A DNA stretch of 64,000 bases from Albidovulum sediminis (GCF_025380365.1 NZ_JAOCQF010000001.1:2096245-2160244); one strand, 5' to 3'. Positions 14,917 through 24,833 are shown, counted from the first letter of the stretch. The notes: generated by a model from the letters alone, not told the origin. Translations and numbers: made by a program.

Positions 14917-16581
14917 ATGGCGCATGACGGGGCGGAAATGCCGACAACCGCAATCCTTTCCGACCTTGCGGAACTGACCGCAGCGGCCTTGCCGCAAGTC
15001 GAGGGCATTCTGGCCGACGCCACCGCCGCCGTGCGCGCGCTTGTCGAGCGGGACGGCAAGGTTTCGGGCGCGGCGCTGGAAACCCATCAGTTTGCGGCCC
15101 ACGCGCTTTCCTGGCTTGCCACCTATGCCGAGGCCCTGCGCCAGCTGAACGCCTGGGCGGTGCGCCTCGCGGAAGCTGACAGCCTCGGAGAGATGGAACG
15201 TCTCATTCTCCAGATCGGCTTCGGCGAATACCTTGCCCAGATCGCGGGCGGCATCCCGATGAGCCAGGGCGAGATCGCGCGCCTGTCCGACCTAGGCCTG
15301 TCGTGGGCGCCGGACGGGGCCGCCGCCACGCTGATCGCGCGCGGCAACACCCCCGCCGCCCGTGACCGGCTTGTTCAACTCATGCGCGAGAACCATGGCC
15401 GCGCCACCTTCGGGGCGACCGGGCTGGACGACGAGCTGGAGATGATCCGCGACCAGTTCCGCCGCTACGCGGAAGAACGCGTGGTGCCAAACGCCCACGA
15501 CTGGCACCTGAAGGACGAGCTGATCCCGATGGAGATCATCTCCGAACTCGCCGAACTTGGCGTCTTCGGCCTGACCATCCCGGAAGATTTCGGCGGGCTG
15601 GGCCTGTCGAAGGCGTCCATGGTCGTGGTCAGCGAAGAACTGAGCCGCGGTTATATCGGCGTGGGCAGCCTTGGCACCCGATCGGAGATCGCGGCGGAGT
15701 TGATCCTGTGCGGCGGCACGACCGAACAGAAGGCGCAGTGGCTGCCGAAGCTGGCCAGCGGCGAGATCCTGCCGACCGCGGTCTTCACCGAACCGAACAC
15801 CGGGTCGGACCTCGGAAGCCTGCGCACCCGCGCGGTGAAGGTGGGCGATGACTGGGAAGTGACCGGCAACAAGACCTGGATCACCCATGCCGCGCGCACC
15901 CATGTGATGACGCTTCTGGCGCGCACCGATCCGGCGACGACCGATTATCGCGGCCTGTCGATGTTTCTCGCCGAAAAGACCCCCGGCACCGACGCGGAGC
16001 CCTTTCCCACGCCCGGCATGACCGGCGGCGAGATCGAGGTTCTGGGCTACCGCGGGATGAAGGAATACGAGCTTGGCTTTGACGGCTTCAGGGTGAAGGG
16101 CGAGAACCTTCTGGGCGGCGTGCCCGGGCAGGGCTTCAAGCAGCTGATGCAGACCTTCGAATCCGCCCGCATCCAGACCGCCGCGCGGGCCATCGGCGTC
16201 GCGCAGTCGGCGCTGGAGGTCGGGATGCAATATGCCGAAGACCGCAAGCAGTTCGGCAAGTCGCTGATCGCGTTTCCGCGCGTCTCGGGCAAGCTCGCCA
16301 TGATGGCGGTCGAGATCATGATCGCACGGCAACTGACCTATCATTCGGCCTGGCAGAAGGACCACGACAAGCGGTGCGACCTTGAGGCGGGGATGGCGAA
16401 GCTTCTGGGCGCCCGCGTCGCCTGGGCGGCGGCGGACAATGCGCTGCAGATACACGGCGGCAACGGCTTTGCGCTCGAATACCGGATCAGCCGCATCCTC
16501 TGCGACGCGCGTATCCTGAACATCTTCGAGGGGGCGGCGGAGATCCAGGCGCAGGTCATCGCGCGGCGGCTTCTGGACTGA
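14917..16581 (+). CDS. mcd: (2S)-methylsuccinyl-CoA dehydrogenase, ethylmalonyl-CoA pathway
   Basis: 554 residues, longer than ordinary acyl-CoA dehydrogenases (about 380-400) because of an N-terminal helical extension of about 150 residues, as in Rhodobacter Mcd. The ACAD core begins around residue 165. FTEPNTGSDLGSL is the FAD/substrate block, the central barrel follows, and the C-terminal helices carry QIHGGNGFALEYRISRI. The enzyme oxidises methylsuccinyl-CoA to mesaconyl-CoA in acetyl-CoA assimilation, passing electrons to electron-transfer flavoprotein. The ATG at 14917 has AAGGGAG 7 bases upstream. The other pathway genes are not in the window. A different long-chain-type ACAD is less likely. 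Confidence 0.88.
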   Translation: MAHDGAEMPTTAILSDLAELTAAALPQVEGILADATAAVRALVERDGKVSGAALETHQFAAHALSWLATYAEALRQLNAWAVRLAEADSLGEMERLILQIGFGEYLAQIAGGIPMSQGEIARLSDLGLSWAPDGAAATLIARGNTPAARDRLVQLMRENHGRATFGATGLDDELEMIRDQFRRYAEERVVPNAHDWHLKDELIPMEIISELAELGVFGLTIPEDFGGLGLSKASMVVVSEELSRGYIGVGSLGTRSEIAAELILCGGTTEQKAQWLPKLASGEILPTAVFTEPNTGSDLGSLRTRAVKVGDDWEVTGNKTWITHAARTHVMTLLARTDPATTDYRGLSMFLAEKTPGTDAEPFPTPGMTGGEIEVLGYRGMKEYELGFDGFRVKGENLLGGVPGQGFKQLMQTFESARIQTAARAIGVAQSALEVGMQYAEDRKQFGKSLIAFPRVSGKLAMMAVEIMIARQLTYHSAWQKDHDKRCDLEAGMAKLLGARVAWAAADNALQIHGGNGFALEYRISRILCDARILNIFEGAAEIQAQVIARRLLD

Positions 16582-16594
16582 GGCGCGGCCGCGC

Positions 16595-17797
16595 TCAGGC
16601 CCGCCGCGCGCCCAGACGCGGATGAAGCTGCGTCGCGACCCCCGCGGCGATGGCCAGCCCGGCCCCGCAGGCGACGAAGACGCCCGGAACCGGCGCGACC
16701 AGCAACACCAGCCAGGCAAAGCCCGGTGTCAGGATGCCAGACACGTCGCGAAAGCTCGCGTAGACCGCCGACATCTCGGCCCGTTCAGCCGGGCGGACGG
16801 CCATCAGGAACGGCAGGCCGCCGAACGTGTCCAGCATCACCAGGAAGAACGACCCGGCAAAGAGGGTGACCAGCGACAGCGGCGGCCATACCGGCGCGAG
16901 GCCGGCTGCGGCGAAGCACGCCGCCGCCGCCGCGAAGGAGATGACCACGGCCCGCCTGAGGCCGCGGCGCTGCATCCACCGCAGCATCAGCGGCGACAGG
17001 AAAAGAAGTGCGTTCGACACCGAATAGACGAAGCTCGCGATCTGGTCGCCGAGGCCCGCCTCGATGCAGTAGATCGGCAGATACACGATGTAGACCCACC
17101 AGCCCACCGACCGAAGCACGGCGAAAAGCCAGCCCGCCACCAGCCGCGGCTGGGCGAAGAAGCGGCCGAGAAACGCCAGCGGGTTCGGCGCCGGTGCGCG
17201 GGCGCGCGTGATCGTCTTGCCGTTGCCCATCCGCATCGCCCAGAAGGCCGCCGCCAGAACCAGGGCAAAGCTCATCGCGATGAGAAACGGCAAGGGCGCC
17301 CAGAGCTTCCAGAGCCACACGCCCAGCATCGGCCCGATGGTCCAGGACGCAGCACTGTAGGACAGCTTCAGCGTCTCCACCCGGCCCAGTTCCTGGCGCG
17401 CGATGAAGTCCATCAAATAGGCGTTGATGCAGGTGAACGAGGTCATCGTCGCCCAGCTCATCAACAGAAGGCCGATCGGCGTCAGCACCGGCCCGCCAAG
17501 GATCGCCGCGCCCGGACCGGCGATGTAGAAGGCCATGCCGATCGTGTAAAGCCAGCGCCGGGCGACGTAGCGGCCGATCCAGGGCAGCAGCATGCCGTAG
17601 CTGAACGACAGGATCCCGGCATAGAAATAAAGCTGGCTGACGCGTTCGGCATCGCCCAGCGCCTTGTAGATGACAAGCGGCCAGACCGACACAAGGATGC
17701 CCCGAACCGTCGCCTCGATACCCGCCAGAAGGGCGAAGCCCTGCACGCCGGGGACGGGTGCATGGCGCAGGAAGGTCGGGATGTATCGGCCGATCAT
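16595..17797 (-). CDS. MFS transporter
   Basis: About 400 residues with twelve likely membrane helices. It begins MIGRYIPTFLRHAPVPGVQGFALLAGIEA and has an interdomain loop rich in Arg/Pro/Ala around residue 195. MFS helices 1-6 and 7-12 are visible, but no substrate-specific signature. The ATG at 17797 is preferred because AGGAG lies 7 bases before it; the in-frame GTG upstream overlaps that site. It converges on mcd with 13 bases between stops. Export of a small metabolite is possible. Confidence 0.75.
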   Translation of the reverse strand: MIGRYIPTFLRHAPVPGVQGFALLAGIEATVRGILVSVWPLVIYKALGDAERVSQLYFYAGILSFSYGMLLPWIGRYVARRWLYTIGMAFYIAGPGAAILGGPVLTPIGLLLMSWATMTSFTCINAYLMDFIARQELGRVETLKLSYSAASWTIGPMLGVWLWKLWAPLPFLIAMSFALVLAAAFWAMRMGNGKTITRARAPAPNPLAFLGRFFAQPRLVAGWLFAVLRSVGWWVYIVYLPIYCIEAGLGDQIASFVYSVSNALLFLSPLMLRWMQRRGLRRAVVISFAAAAACFAAAGLAPVWPPLSLVTLFAGSFFLVMLDTFGGLPFLMAVRPAERAEMSAVYASFRDVSGILTPGFAWLVLLVAPVPGVFVACGAGLAIAAGVATQLHPRLGARRA

Positions 17798-17927
17798 CAG
17801 GGTCTCCTGCACCCGTCAGACCCGATGCGGCGGGCAAAGTCGCCGCTGTTTTCGACATGCCTGCGTCGCATTGGACGCATGTGCCGCGGCACTGGCAGAA
17901 CGCCCCTGCGGGCGCTATGGTCGCAGG

Positions 17928-18329
17928 ATGCGCATCCTTCTGTTTCCCGCCCTCACGCTTGTGCTCGCGGCCGGCGCCTGCAACGCGGAGGACGACATGA
18001 CCGGGCTTCCCGAAGCCGGCTCCGCCTGGACACTGGCGCGCCTCGACGGCGCGGCCATCGGCGCCCGCGCGACCCTGACCTTTCCGGAGCCGGGCCAGGT
18101 GGCCGGAGAGGCCCCCTGCAACAGCTATGGTGGCGCGCAGCTTGACGCCCTGCCCGCGTTCCGCCTGGGCCCCCTGCGCGCCACCCGCCGCGCCTGTCCG
18201 GCTTTGGCGGAGGAAGCCGCCTACTTCGCCGCGCTGGCCGCGATGACGCGGGCCGAGGTGCAGGGCGAAACCCTCATCCTGTCGTCCCCCGACGGGCGCG
18301 AGATGGCCTTCGACCGTCTTCAGCCCTGA
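17928..18329 (+). CDS. META-domain lipoprotein (HslJ-like)
   Basis: 133 residues. A signal sequence ends LAAGAC, a plausible lipobox with Cys18 as the lipid anchor. The domain has the META pattern: a W..... LARLDG strand, then CNSYGG, and RRACP near the middle. HslJ-type META proteins are small envelope proteins linked to stress or heat, with no known enzyme activity. Its 3' end overlaps the convergent recO end by 10 bases. The AGG just upstream of ATG is too close to be a normal ribosome-binding site, so the start is somewhat uncertain. Confidence 0.7.
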   Translation: MRILLFPALTLVLAAGACNAEDDMTGLPEAGSAWTLARLDGAAIGARATLTFPEPGQVAGEAPCNSYGGAQLDALPAFRLGPLRATRRACPALAEEAAYFAALAAMTRAEVQGETLILSSPDGREMAFDRLQP

Positions 18330-19042
18330 CGGGCGAGAAGCGCGACGAACCGCCGCCGCGCCTCGGGCAGAGGCCGCGTGCCGAGGTCGGGCGCCAGCCG
18401 GTGTTCGAGAAACCAGCCGGTCGTGGTCAGACCCGCGCGCACGTCGGCCAGCGTCGCCGGGCCCTGCCCCATCAGGCAGGCCGGCAAGGGCAGTAGCCGG
18501 TCGGCCCATTGGCCAGCCGCCCCCCGCGCCACGGCCCGGCCCGACTTCGGGCTGACATAGGCCAGATCCTCCCGGCTGCCGGTGACGGCGCAGGCGCTCA
18601 GGTCCAGGCCGTAACCCAGATCCTCAAGCAGCAGCGCCTCCCAGCGCAGGTAGGCGGGCATCCAGTCGCCGCCCTCGCCCAGCGCGTCCAGCAGCGTCAT
18701 GCTCGACCGGTAAAGCCCCGGATGCGGTTCCCGTTCCGGCAAGGCGAAGTGCAGCAGGGCACAGGCCGAATTCAGCGCAGACAGGGCCAGCCGGTCAGCC
18801 ATCACGCCGCTGCGCATCCGCAGGGGTTCGACCGAGAAGGCGCCGATGTGTTCGTCCAGGCGTGCACGCCAGGTCAGATCCAGATGCGCGCCCGGTTGCA
18901 GAAATGGCGCGATCCGCCGCGAGGCGCCACCCCGCACAACACCCGCGTGCCGTCCGTGCGCGGCCGTGAAGACCTCGATGATGGCGCTGGTCTCGCCATG
19001 CGGCCGCACGGCCAGCACCGTGCCTTCGTCCCGCCATTCCAT
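18320..19042 (-). CDS. recO: DNA repair protein RecO
   Basis: 240 residues. It opens [26 protein letters not shown], the OB-fold N-terminus that is diagnostic for RecO. A helical C-terminal domain contains [24 protein letters not shown]. Most RecO proteins have a zinc-binding CxxC there, but here only the first Cys is seen, as in many alphaproteobacteria. RecO loads RecA on SSB-coated gaps with RecR. It overlaps the META lipoprotein gene tail to tail by 10 bases. Confidence 0.92.
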   Translation of the reverse strand: MEWRDEGTVLAVRPHGETSAIIEVFTAAHGRHAGVVRGGASRRIAPFLQPGAHLDLTWRARLDEHIGAFSVEPLRMRSGVMADRLALSALNSACALLHFALPEREPHPGLYRSSMTLLDALGEGGDWMPAYLRWEALLLEDLGYGLDLSACAVTGSREDLAYVSPKSGRAVARGAAGQWADRLLPLPACLMGQGPATLADVRAGLTTTGWFLEHRLAPDLGTRPLPEARRRFVALLARQG

Positions 19043-19126
19043 CCGCGCCCCTCCCGCGGGCGACTATCCCCGCGTTGGGCCGCGAAGTCCACGGGCTGCG
19101 ACAAGGGGGATGGCCGCCCCGATGCT

Positions 19127-20011
19127 TCAGGTCTCGCGCACAACGTCCTTGTGCACGATCACGTCGCATTGGGGATGCTGCTCGATGATCCGCCGGCGCA
19201 GGCCCGCGCCGATGGCGTGCGCCTCGCGAAGGCTCTGGTCGCCGTCGAGTTCGATGTGGATGTTGACGAAGACCCGGCTTCCCGCGGTTCGGGTCTTGAG
19301 GTCGTGAAAGCCGTGCACGCCTGGCCAGTCGCGGGCGATCGCGGCGATCGCCTCGACCAGCGCTGGATCGGCGGTCCGGTCCATCAGCGCATCCCAGGCG
19401 CCCTTGCCGATCCGGAGCGCGCCGACCAGCAGGATCAGCGCCGAGGCCAGCGCCACGACGCTGTCGACATGCGCGATGCCGAAACGCCGTGAGGCCCAGA
19501 GCGCGCCGATCGCGCCGAGGGTGGGCAACAGGTCCGACAGGTAGTGCAGCGAATCCGCGGCGACGACCCGGCTGCCGGTCCGCCGTGCCACCCGCCGCTG
19601 CCAGAGGACAAGCCCGAGCGTGAGCAGGATCGAGACAGCCATCACGGCGATCCCCTGCCCTTCAGCCCCGATCCGCGCGTCGGACGCCCCCAGCAGACGC
19701 GAGGCCGCGGCCCAGCCGATCACCACGCCCGAAACCCCGACGAAAAGCGCCTGCGCAAGCGCGGCCAGATCCTCGACCGAGGTATGGCCGAAGGCATGGT
19801 CCTCATCCGCCGGGCGCGCGGCGTAGAGGATCGCGACAAGTCCGCCCACCGAGATCATTAGATCAAGCGCGTTGTCGGCCAGCGAGGCCGCGACCGAAAG
19901 CGAGGAGGTCAGCCCCAGCGCCCAGAGCTTGAGCGCGACAAGCATCGCCGCCACGGTGACCGAGGCGAGCCCCGCCGAGATGTTCAGCCTGGTGTGATCC
20001 TTTCCGGACAT
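19127..20011 (-). CDS. Cation diffusion facilitator (FieF/ZitB type)
   Basis: 294 residues with six membrane segments and a C-terminal cytoplasmic domain. Metal-site motifs are SLADNALDLMIS in TM2 (D-x3-D) and HYLSDLLP in TM5 (H-x3-D), the classic CDF tetrahedral site. The C-terminal part has HDLKTRTAGSRVFVNIHIELD and DVIVHKD, the dimeric metallochaperone-like fold. It exports Zn, Fe or Mn across the inner membrane in exchange for protons. ATG at 20011 is chosen over an upstream start because GGAG is suitably placed and CDF homology starts here. Confidence 0.88.
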   Translation of the reverse strand: MSGKDHTRLNISAGLASVTVAAMLVALKLWALGLTSSLSVAASLADNALDLMISVGGLVAILYAARPADEDHAFGHTSVEDLAALAQALFVGVSGVVIGWAAASRLLGASDARIGAEGQGIAVMAVSILLTLGLVLWQRRVARRTGSRVVAADSLHYLSDLLPTLGAIGALWASRRFGIAHVDSVVALASALILLVGALRIGKGAWDALMDRTADPALVEAIAAIARDWPGVHGFHDLKTRTAGSRVFVNIHIELDGDQSLREAHAIGAGLRRRIIEQHPQCDVIVHKDVVRET

Positions 20012-20077
20012 CCTACCGCTCCGTTGCCCTTGCGCACCCCTAGCGCATCGCGCCATGCCGGGCCAGAGGCCGCGGGA

Positions 20078-20593
20078 TCAGTCGCGCACCTCGTCGGGAT
20101 CGACACCCCAGAGAGCTGACTTTGCCACCCAGCCGTCGCCGCCGTCGGCGGATATCTCGCACCAGTCCGCATCGCAGGCCCCCAGCCGCGCGATCACCCC
20201 GGCCTGTGCCTGGGCCAGCACCGGGGCGTCCGGCTCGGGCCGGGTGCGCAGCGCGGCCATGTCTTCCTCGACCAGCACGGTGCGCACGCCCGAGAGAAGC
20301 GAATAGTGGATCCAGCCGCCCTGGCCCTCGTTATCCTCGACCCGCCGCCAGTGGCCGAATTCGGCGGTGATCCTGAGCGGCATCGACCGATGGGTGAAGA
20401 CCCAGTCGATCCGGTGCGACAGGCTGGGCCCGCGGCGCACGTTCCCCTCGCTCGTCTTCAGCGACACGAAGCGTGGCAGGGGCAGGTTGGTGACCGGCCC
20501 CCGTGCCTCGTCCCCCTGCGCAGCCCCGAGGGGGCCGCACGTCATCAAGACCGCTGCCATCGCGATAGCGCCGATACCCGACCGTTTCATCAT
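20078..20593 (-). CDS. Periplasmic SH3-domain protein
   Basis: About 171 residues with an N-terminal signal peptide ending GPLGAAQG. The mature part has two bacterial SH3 (SH3_3/SH3_4) repeats. The first runs from FVSLKTSEGNVRRGPSLSHR through GWIHYSLLSG. The second runs from MAALRTRPEPDAPVLA through DGWVAKSALWG. These domains usually bind cell-wall or protein ligands in the envelope. The family is common in Rhodobacterales but has no assigned role. Two adjacent ATGs (20593, 20590) could start it. It is divergent from the dehydrogenase gene. Confidence 0.75.
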   Translation of the reverse strand: MMKRSGIGAIAMAAVLMTCGPLGAAQGDEARGPVTNLPLPRFVSLKTSEGNVRRGPSLSHRIDWVFTHRSMPLRITAEFGHWRRVEDNEGQGGWIHYSLLSGVRTVLVEEDMAALRTRPEPDAPVLAQAQAGVIARLGACDADWCEISADGGDGWVAKSALWGVDPDEVRD

Positions 20594-20708
20594 CCTGCTC
20601 TCATGCCCTCGCGCCTGCCCGTGGCGCCCTTTTCGGGGCTTGTGACTTGCCCCGTTCCCCTGCACTTTGCCAACTCGGAACGCGCCGCGAAAGAGAGGAG
20701 AAGCCGCC

Positions 20709-21695
20709 ATGCCTTCACAGCGTCTGAGTGTTGTCGTCACGCGACGCCTGCCCGAGGCGGTTGAAACCCGGATGAAGGAACTCTTCGACGTCGACCTGCG
20801 CGATCCCGATACGAAGATGAGCCGCGACGAACTGGCCGCGGCGATGCGGCGCGCCGATGTTCTGGTTCCCTGCGTCACCGACCATGTCGACGCCAACCTT
20901 CTGGCGCAGGCGGGCGAGAAGCTGAAGCTGATCGCCAACTACGGCGCCGGGATCGACCATATCGACGTGGCCTCGGCCCGCCAGCGCGGGGTTCTGGTGT
21001 CGAACACCCCCGGCGTCGTCACCGAGGATACGGCCGACATGACCATGGCGCTGGTGCTTGCGGTCACCCGGCGCATCCCCGAGGGGCTGGCGGTCATGCA
21101 AACGGGTGAATGGCAGGGCTGGGCGCCGACGGCCTTCATGGGCGGGCGTGTCGGCGGACGGCGACTTGGCATCCTGGGCATGGGGCGCATCGGCACCGCC
21201 GTCGCGCGCCGGGCCCGCGCCTTCGGCATGCAGGTGCACTACCACAACCGCCGGCGCCTACGCCCCGAGCAGGAGGCGGAGGTGGAGGCGACCTGGTGGG
21301 AAAGCCTCGACCAGATGGTCAGCCGGATGGATGTCCTGTCGATCAACTGCCCGCACACGCCGGCGACGTTCCATCTGATGAACGCGCGGCGGCTGAAGCT
21401 GATGAAGCCCTCGGCCGTCATCGTTAACACCTCGCGCGGCGAGGTGATCGACGAAAACGCGCTGACCCGGATGTTGCGCGCGGGCGAGATCGCGGGCGCG
21501 GGGCTCGATGTCTTCGAGCATGGGCACGAGGTCAATCCGCGCCTGCGCGAACTGCCCAACGTCGTCCTTCTGCCCCACATGGGGTCTGCCACCGTCGAGG
21601 GCCGGATCGAGATGGGCGAAAAGGTCATCATCAACATCAAGACCTTCGCCGACGGCCACCGCCCGCCCGACCTCGTCGTGCCGGGGATGCTGTGA
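20709..21695 (+). CDS. D-2-hydroxyacid dehydrogenase (glyoxylate/hydroxypyruvate reductase type)
   Basis: 328 residues. NAD(P)-binding motif is GILGMGRIGTAVARRA. The catalytic Arg lies in NTSRGEVID, the Glu in GLDVFEHGHEVN and the His in LLPHMGSAT, the Arg-Glu-His triad of the family. It reduces glyoxylate or hydroxypyruvate, or oxidises a D-2-hydroxyacid, in the cytoplasm. The ATG at 20709 is preceded by GAGGAG. The DMT gene starts 5 bases downstream, so they may be co-transcribed. Glyoxylate is produced by the ethylmalonyl-CoA pathway, which would fit. Confidence 0.88.
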   Translation: MPSQRLSVVVTRRLPEAVETRMKELFDVDLRDPDTKMSRDELAAAMRRADVLVPCVTDHVDANLLAQAGEKLKLIANYGAGIDHIDVASARQRGVLVSNTPGVVTEDTADMTMALVLAVTRRIPEGLAVMQTGEWQGWAPTAFMGGRVGGRRLGILGMGRIGTAVARRARAFGMQVHYHNRRRLRPEQEAEVEATWWESLDQMVSRMDVLSINCPHTPATFHLMNARRLKLMKPSAVIVNTSRGEVIDENALTRMLRAGEIAGAGLDVFEHGHEVNPRLRELPNVVLLPHMGSATVEGRIEMGEKVIINIKTFADGHRPPDLVVPGML

Positions 21696-21699
21696 GGCG

Positions 21700-22143
21700 A
21701 TGACCGGCGGGGGCTGGATCGCGGTCCTGCTGATCGTGCTGGGCGGCGCGGCCGTCGCGGTGCAGGCGCCGGTCAACGGCGCACTCGGGCGGTCGCTGCA
21801 AAGCCCGCTTGTCGCCGCCACCGTGTCCTTCGGCGTGGGTTTCGCGGCGCTACTGGCGCTCTCGCTTATTGGCTCGGGCGGCGCAATGGCGCGGCTGGGC
21901 GGTGTGCCCTTCTGGCAGTTCGCGGGCGGCCTCCTGGGGGCGTTCTATGTCTGGGCGATGGTCGCGACCATATCCACCCTCGGCGTGGTCACGGCCCTTG
22001 CCGCGCTGATCCTGGGGCAGTTGGGCGCGGCACTGCTGATCGACCACGTCGGTGCCTTTGGCGTCGTGGTCCAGCCGGTTTCGCCCCGGCGCCTGATCGC
22101 CGTGGCGCTGGTCGCGGCGGGCCTTGTGCTGTCGCGGCTCTGA
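21700..22143 (+). CDS. DMT/YdcZ (DUF606)-family small membrane protein
   Basis: 147 residues with five hydrophobic helices. It has the DUF606 pattern: GGAAVAVQAPVNGALGRSLQSPLVAATVSFGVG near the start, GGLLGAFYVW, and TALAALILGQLGAALLIDHVG. Members resemble one half of an EamA transporter and may work as homo- or heterodimers. The ATG starts 5 bases after the dehydrogenase stop, so it is probably co-expressed with it. Substrate unknown. Confidence 0.75.
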   Translation: MTGGGWIAVLLIVLGGAAVAVQAPVNGALGRSLQSPLVAATVSFGVGFAALLALSLIGSGGAMARLGGVPFWQFAGGLLGAFYVWAMVATISTLGVVTALAALILGQLGAALLIDHVGAFGVVVQPVSPRRLIAVALVAAGLVLSRL

Positions 22144-22198
22144 AAGCCTGCGCAAACGGCCGAATTCGTGGTACCATCCGTGCCAGCCAGGCCAGCGG

Positions 22199-23104
22199 AT
22201 GGTGCTGCCGACCCAAACCATGGGGGTTACCGTGGACGATATCCGTGCAGAACAGCCCGATAGCGATTTCGTGACCTTCTGGAACGAGGTGCTGGTGCCG
22301 AAGTTCACCCGCTTCCGACATGTCCTCGTCGGCGGGCTGGGCCGACATTCGGACGCGATCTTCCCGCTTCTGCCGGTCAGCCCCGGCGACCGGATCGTGG
22401 ATGCGGGCGCAGGCTTTGGCGACACCGCGATCATGCTGGCGCGGCGTGCAGGGCCCGAGGGTCGCGTGACCGCGATCGACTGCTGCGACGGCTTTCTCGA
22501 CCATGGCAGGCGGGATGCGGCGGCGGCGGGCGTCGCGAACATCGACTGGGTAGTCGCCGACATCCAGCGCCACCCCTTCGCGCCGTTCCACGACCTGATG
22601 TTCTCGCGCTTCGGCACGATGTTCTTCGAAAACCCGGTCGTCGCCCTGCGCAACATGCGCACCGCGCTGAAGCCCGGCGGGCGGCTGGTGATGATCGTCT
22701 GGCGCACCATCGCCGACAATCCCTGGCTCGGGCTTGCCAAGGAGGTGGCGCTGGCCCACCTGCCCCCGCCGGGCGAGGATGCGGACACCTGCGGCCCCGG
22801 CCCCTTTTCCATGGCGGGGCAGGAGATGGTCACGGCACAACTGCGCGCCGCCGGCTATGACGACATCGCGTTCCGCAGGGTCGACGCGATGATCCGCATC
22901 GGCAACGACATCGAGGATGCGATCGCCTTCCAGCTGGCACTCGGCCCCGCTGGCGAAGTCTACCGGGAAGCCGGCGCGCTGGGCGAGGCGAAGCGCCCCG
23001 CGATCGAGGCGGACATGCGCGCCCGGCTTCTGCCCTTCGTGACCGAAGATGGCGTCCAGATGATGTCAAGCTCCTGGGTGATTTCCGCCAAGAATCCGGG
23101 ATGA
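22199..23104 (+). CDS. Class I SAM-dependent methyltransferase
   Basis: Up to 301 residues. The SAM-binding core is VDAGAGFGDTAIMLA (motif I, DxGxGxG), with VTAIDCC as motif II. LRNMRTALKPGGRLVMIVW is the post-III motif. The C-terminal half has a small acidic/helical region and no recognised target domain. It resembles UbiE/arsenite-type class I enzymes, but the substrate cannot be told. Start is uncertain: ATG 22199 lacks a clear ribosome-binding site, ATG 22220 and a GTG at 22232 (GGGGG upstream) are alternatives. It lies just before the rhamnose genes. Confidence 0.7.
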   Translation: MVLPTQTMGVTVDDIRAEQPDSDFVTFWNEVLVPKFTRFRHVLVGGLGRHSDAIFPLLPVSPGDRIVDAGAGFGDTAIMLARRAGPEGRVTAIDCCDGFLDHGRRDAAAAGVANIDWVVADIQRHPFAPFHDLMFSRFGTMFFENPVVALRNMRTALKPGGRLVMIVWRTIADNPWLGLAKEVALAHLPPPGEDADTCGPGPFSMAGQEMVTAQLRAAGYDDIAFRRVDAMIRIGNDIEDAIAFQLALGPAGEVYREAGALGEAKRPAIEADMRARLLPFVTEDGVQMMSSSWVISAKNPG

Positions 23105-23173
23105 GGAAAGCTTTCCCTTTCGCGCGCGCGGGCAAGGGCCTATGACTTCTGGCAAAAGTTGTGGCCAGGGCTC

Positions 23174-23743
23174 ATGCAGATCGAACAGACCGAACTCGAA
23201 GGTGTCCTTATCCTGACGCCCCGCCGCTTCGGCGATGCGCGCGGCTGGTTTTCCGAGGTCTGGAATGCCCGGGCCCTGGCCGACATGGGCATAGCGACGG
23301 TCTTCGTGCAGGACAACCATTCCTATTCCCGCGATGCCGGCACGGTGCGCGGCTTGCACTTCCAGTCGCCGCCCCACGCGCAGGACAAGCTGGTGCGCTG
23401 CGGTCGCGGTCGCATCTTCGACGTGGCGGTGGATGTCCGCGCGGGCTCGCCCACCTACGGCCGTTGGGTGGGGGCGGAGCTTTCCGCCGGGAACGGTCGC
23501 CAGCTTCTGATCCCGGCGGGCTTCCTGCACGGCTTCGTCACCCGCGAACCCGATTGCGAAGTGCTTTACAAGTGTTCCGATTTCTATGCGCCCGACTGTG
23601 ACGGCGCGGTCCGCTTCGACGACCCGGACCTCGGCATCGACTGGGGCATCGACCCCGGCGCGGCGATCCTGTCGGACAAAGACAGGGCGGCACAGTCCTT
23701 CGCCGCCTTCCGGACTCCCTTCATCCACGAGGAGCGGGCATGA
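23174..23743 (+). CDS. rfbC: dTDP-4-dehydrorhamnose 3,5-epimerase
   Basis: 189 residues, a cupin-type RmlC. Diagnostic segments are [28 protein letters not shown] (catalytic His), [25 protein letters not shown] and YKCSDFYAP (Tyr). It epimerises C3 and C5 of dTDP-4-keto-6-deoxyglucose, the second-last stage of dTDP-L-rhamnose synthesis, for O-antigen or exopolysaccharide. The stop overlaps rfbB by 4 bases (ATGA). ATG at 23174 has CAGGG just upstream. Confidence 0.94.
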   Translation: MQIEQTELEGVLILTPRRFGDARGWFSEVWNARALADMGIATVFVQDNHSYSRDAGTVRGLHFQSPPHAQDKLVRCGRGRIFDVAVDVRAGSPTYGRWVGAELSAGNGRQLLIPAGFLHGFVTREPDCEVLYKCSDFYAPDCDGAVRFDDPDLGIDWGIDPGAAILSDKDRAAQSFAAFRTPFIHEERA

Positions 23744-24780
23744 AGATCCTTGTCACCGGAGGCGCCGGCTTCATCGGATCGGCGGTGGTGCGCCATGCGG
23801 TCCGCGCGGGCCACGCGGTCGTCAACCTCGACAAGCTGACCTATGCGGGAAGCCTGTCGAACGTCGCCGAGGTGTCGGACAGCCCGCTTTACACATTCGA
23901 ACAGGCCGACATCTGCAACCGCCCCCGTATCGACATGATCCTCGCCCGGCATCGCCCTGATGTCATTATGCATCTGGCTGCCGAAAGCCATGTGGACCGA
24001 TCCATTGACGGGCCCGCCGCCTTCATCGAAACGAACATCACCGGCACCTACACGATGCTGGAAGCCGCCCGTGCCTACTGGTCGGACGCCGGACGGCCCG
24101 AGGGCTTCCGCTTCCACCACATCTCCACCGACGAGGTGTTCGGCTCGCTCGGGGCGACGGGGCAGTTCACCGAAGACACGCCCTACGATCCGCGCTCACC
24201 CTATTCGGCGTCCAAGGCGGCGTCGGACCATCTGGTTCGTGCATGGCACGAGACCTATGGCCTGCCGGTCGTGCTGACCAACTGCTCGAACAACTACGGC
24301 CCCTACCACTTTCCCGAAAAGCTGATCCCGGTCGCGATCCTGAAGGCGCTGGCGGGCGCGCCGATCCCGGTCTACGGCGCGGGCGACAACGTGCGCGACT
24401 GGCTTTACGTCGAAGACCATGCGGACGCGCTGCTCACGGTCGTCGGGAAGGGCCGGATCGGGCGCAGCTACAACATCGGCGGCGAGAACGAGGCGACGAA
24501 CCTCCAGATCGTGACGAAGATCTGCGCTCTCCTGGACGAAAAGCGCCCCGGCAACCGGCCCTATGCGGAACAGATCAGCTTTGTCTCCGACCGGCCGGGC
24601 CACGACAAGCGCTATGCCATCGACCCCTCGCGCATCCGGGCGGAACTTGGCTGGCGCCCCTCGGTCACGCTGGACCAGGGTCTGGAACGCACGGTCCAGT
24701 GGTTCCTCGACAACGAGGACTGGTGGCGCGCGCTCCAGACCCGCGACGGCGTCGGCCGAAGGCTCGGCACCGGGGGGTGA
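23740..24780 (+). CDS. rfbB: dTDP-glucose 4,6-dehydratase
   Basis: 346 residues, extended SDR. GGAGFIG lies at residues 7-13. [26 protein letters not shown] (catalytic Thr-Asp-Glu) and [10 protein letters not shown] (Tyr-x3-Lys) follow, then [17 protein letters not shown]. It converts dTDP-glucose to dTDP-4-keto-6-deoxyglucose with bound NAD+. Coupled to rfbC. The downstream neighbour degP runs toward it, with a C13 tract in the 53-base gap. Confidence 0.95.
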   Translation: MKILVTGGAGFIGSAVVRHAVRAGHAVVNLDKLTYAGSLSNVAEVSDSPLYTFEQADICNRPRIDMILARHRPDVIMHLAAESHVDRSIDGPAAFIETNITGTYTMLEAARAYWSDAGRPEGFRFHHISTDEVFGSLGATGQFTEDTPYDPRSPYSASKAASDHLVRAWHETYGLPVVLTNCSNNYGPYHFPEKLIPVAILKALAGAPIPVYGAGDNVRDWLYVEDHADALLTVVGKGRIGRSYNIGGENEATNLQIVTKICALLDEKRPGNRPYAEQISFVSDRPGHDKRYAIDPSRIRAELGWRPSVTLDQGLERTVQWFLDNEDWWRALQTRDGVGRRLGTGG

Positions 24781-24784
24781 GCCG

Positions 24785-24826
24785 GGAAAGGGGCGCGGCG
24801 CGTAGGCCACGCCCCCCCCCCCCCTT
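24785..24826. repeat. C13 homopolymer beside a GC hairpin between rfbB and degP
   Basis: Thirteen consecutive C residues at 24812-24824, in the non-coding gap of two convergent genes. GGGGCG (about 24790) and CGCCCC can form a hairpin arm with the start of the tract, so it may also serve as a terminator. Long G/C tracts vary by slippage and are a common assembly error. Confidence 0.6.
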
Positions 24827-24833
24827 GGTCTTG

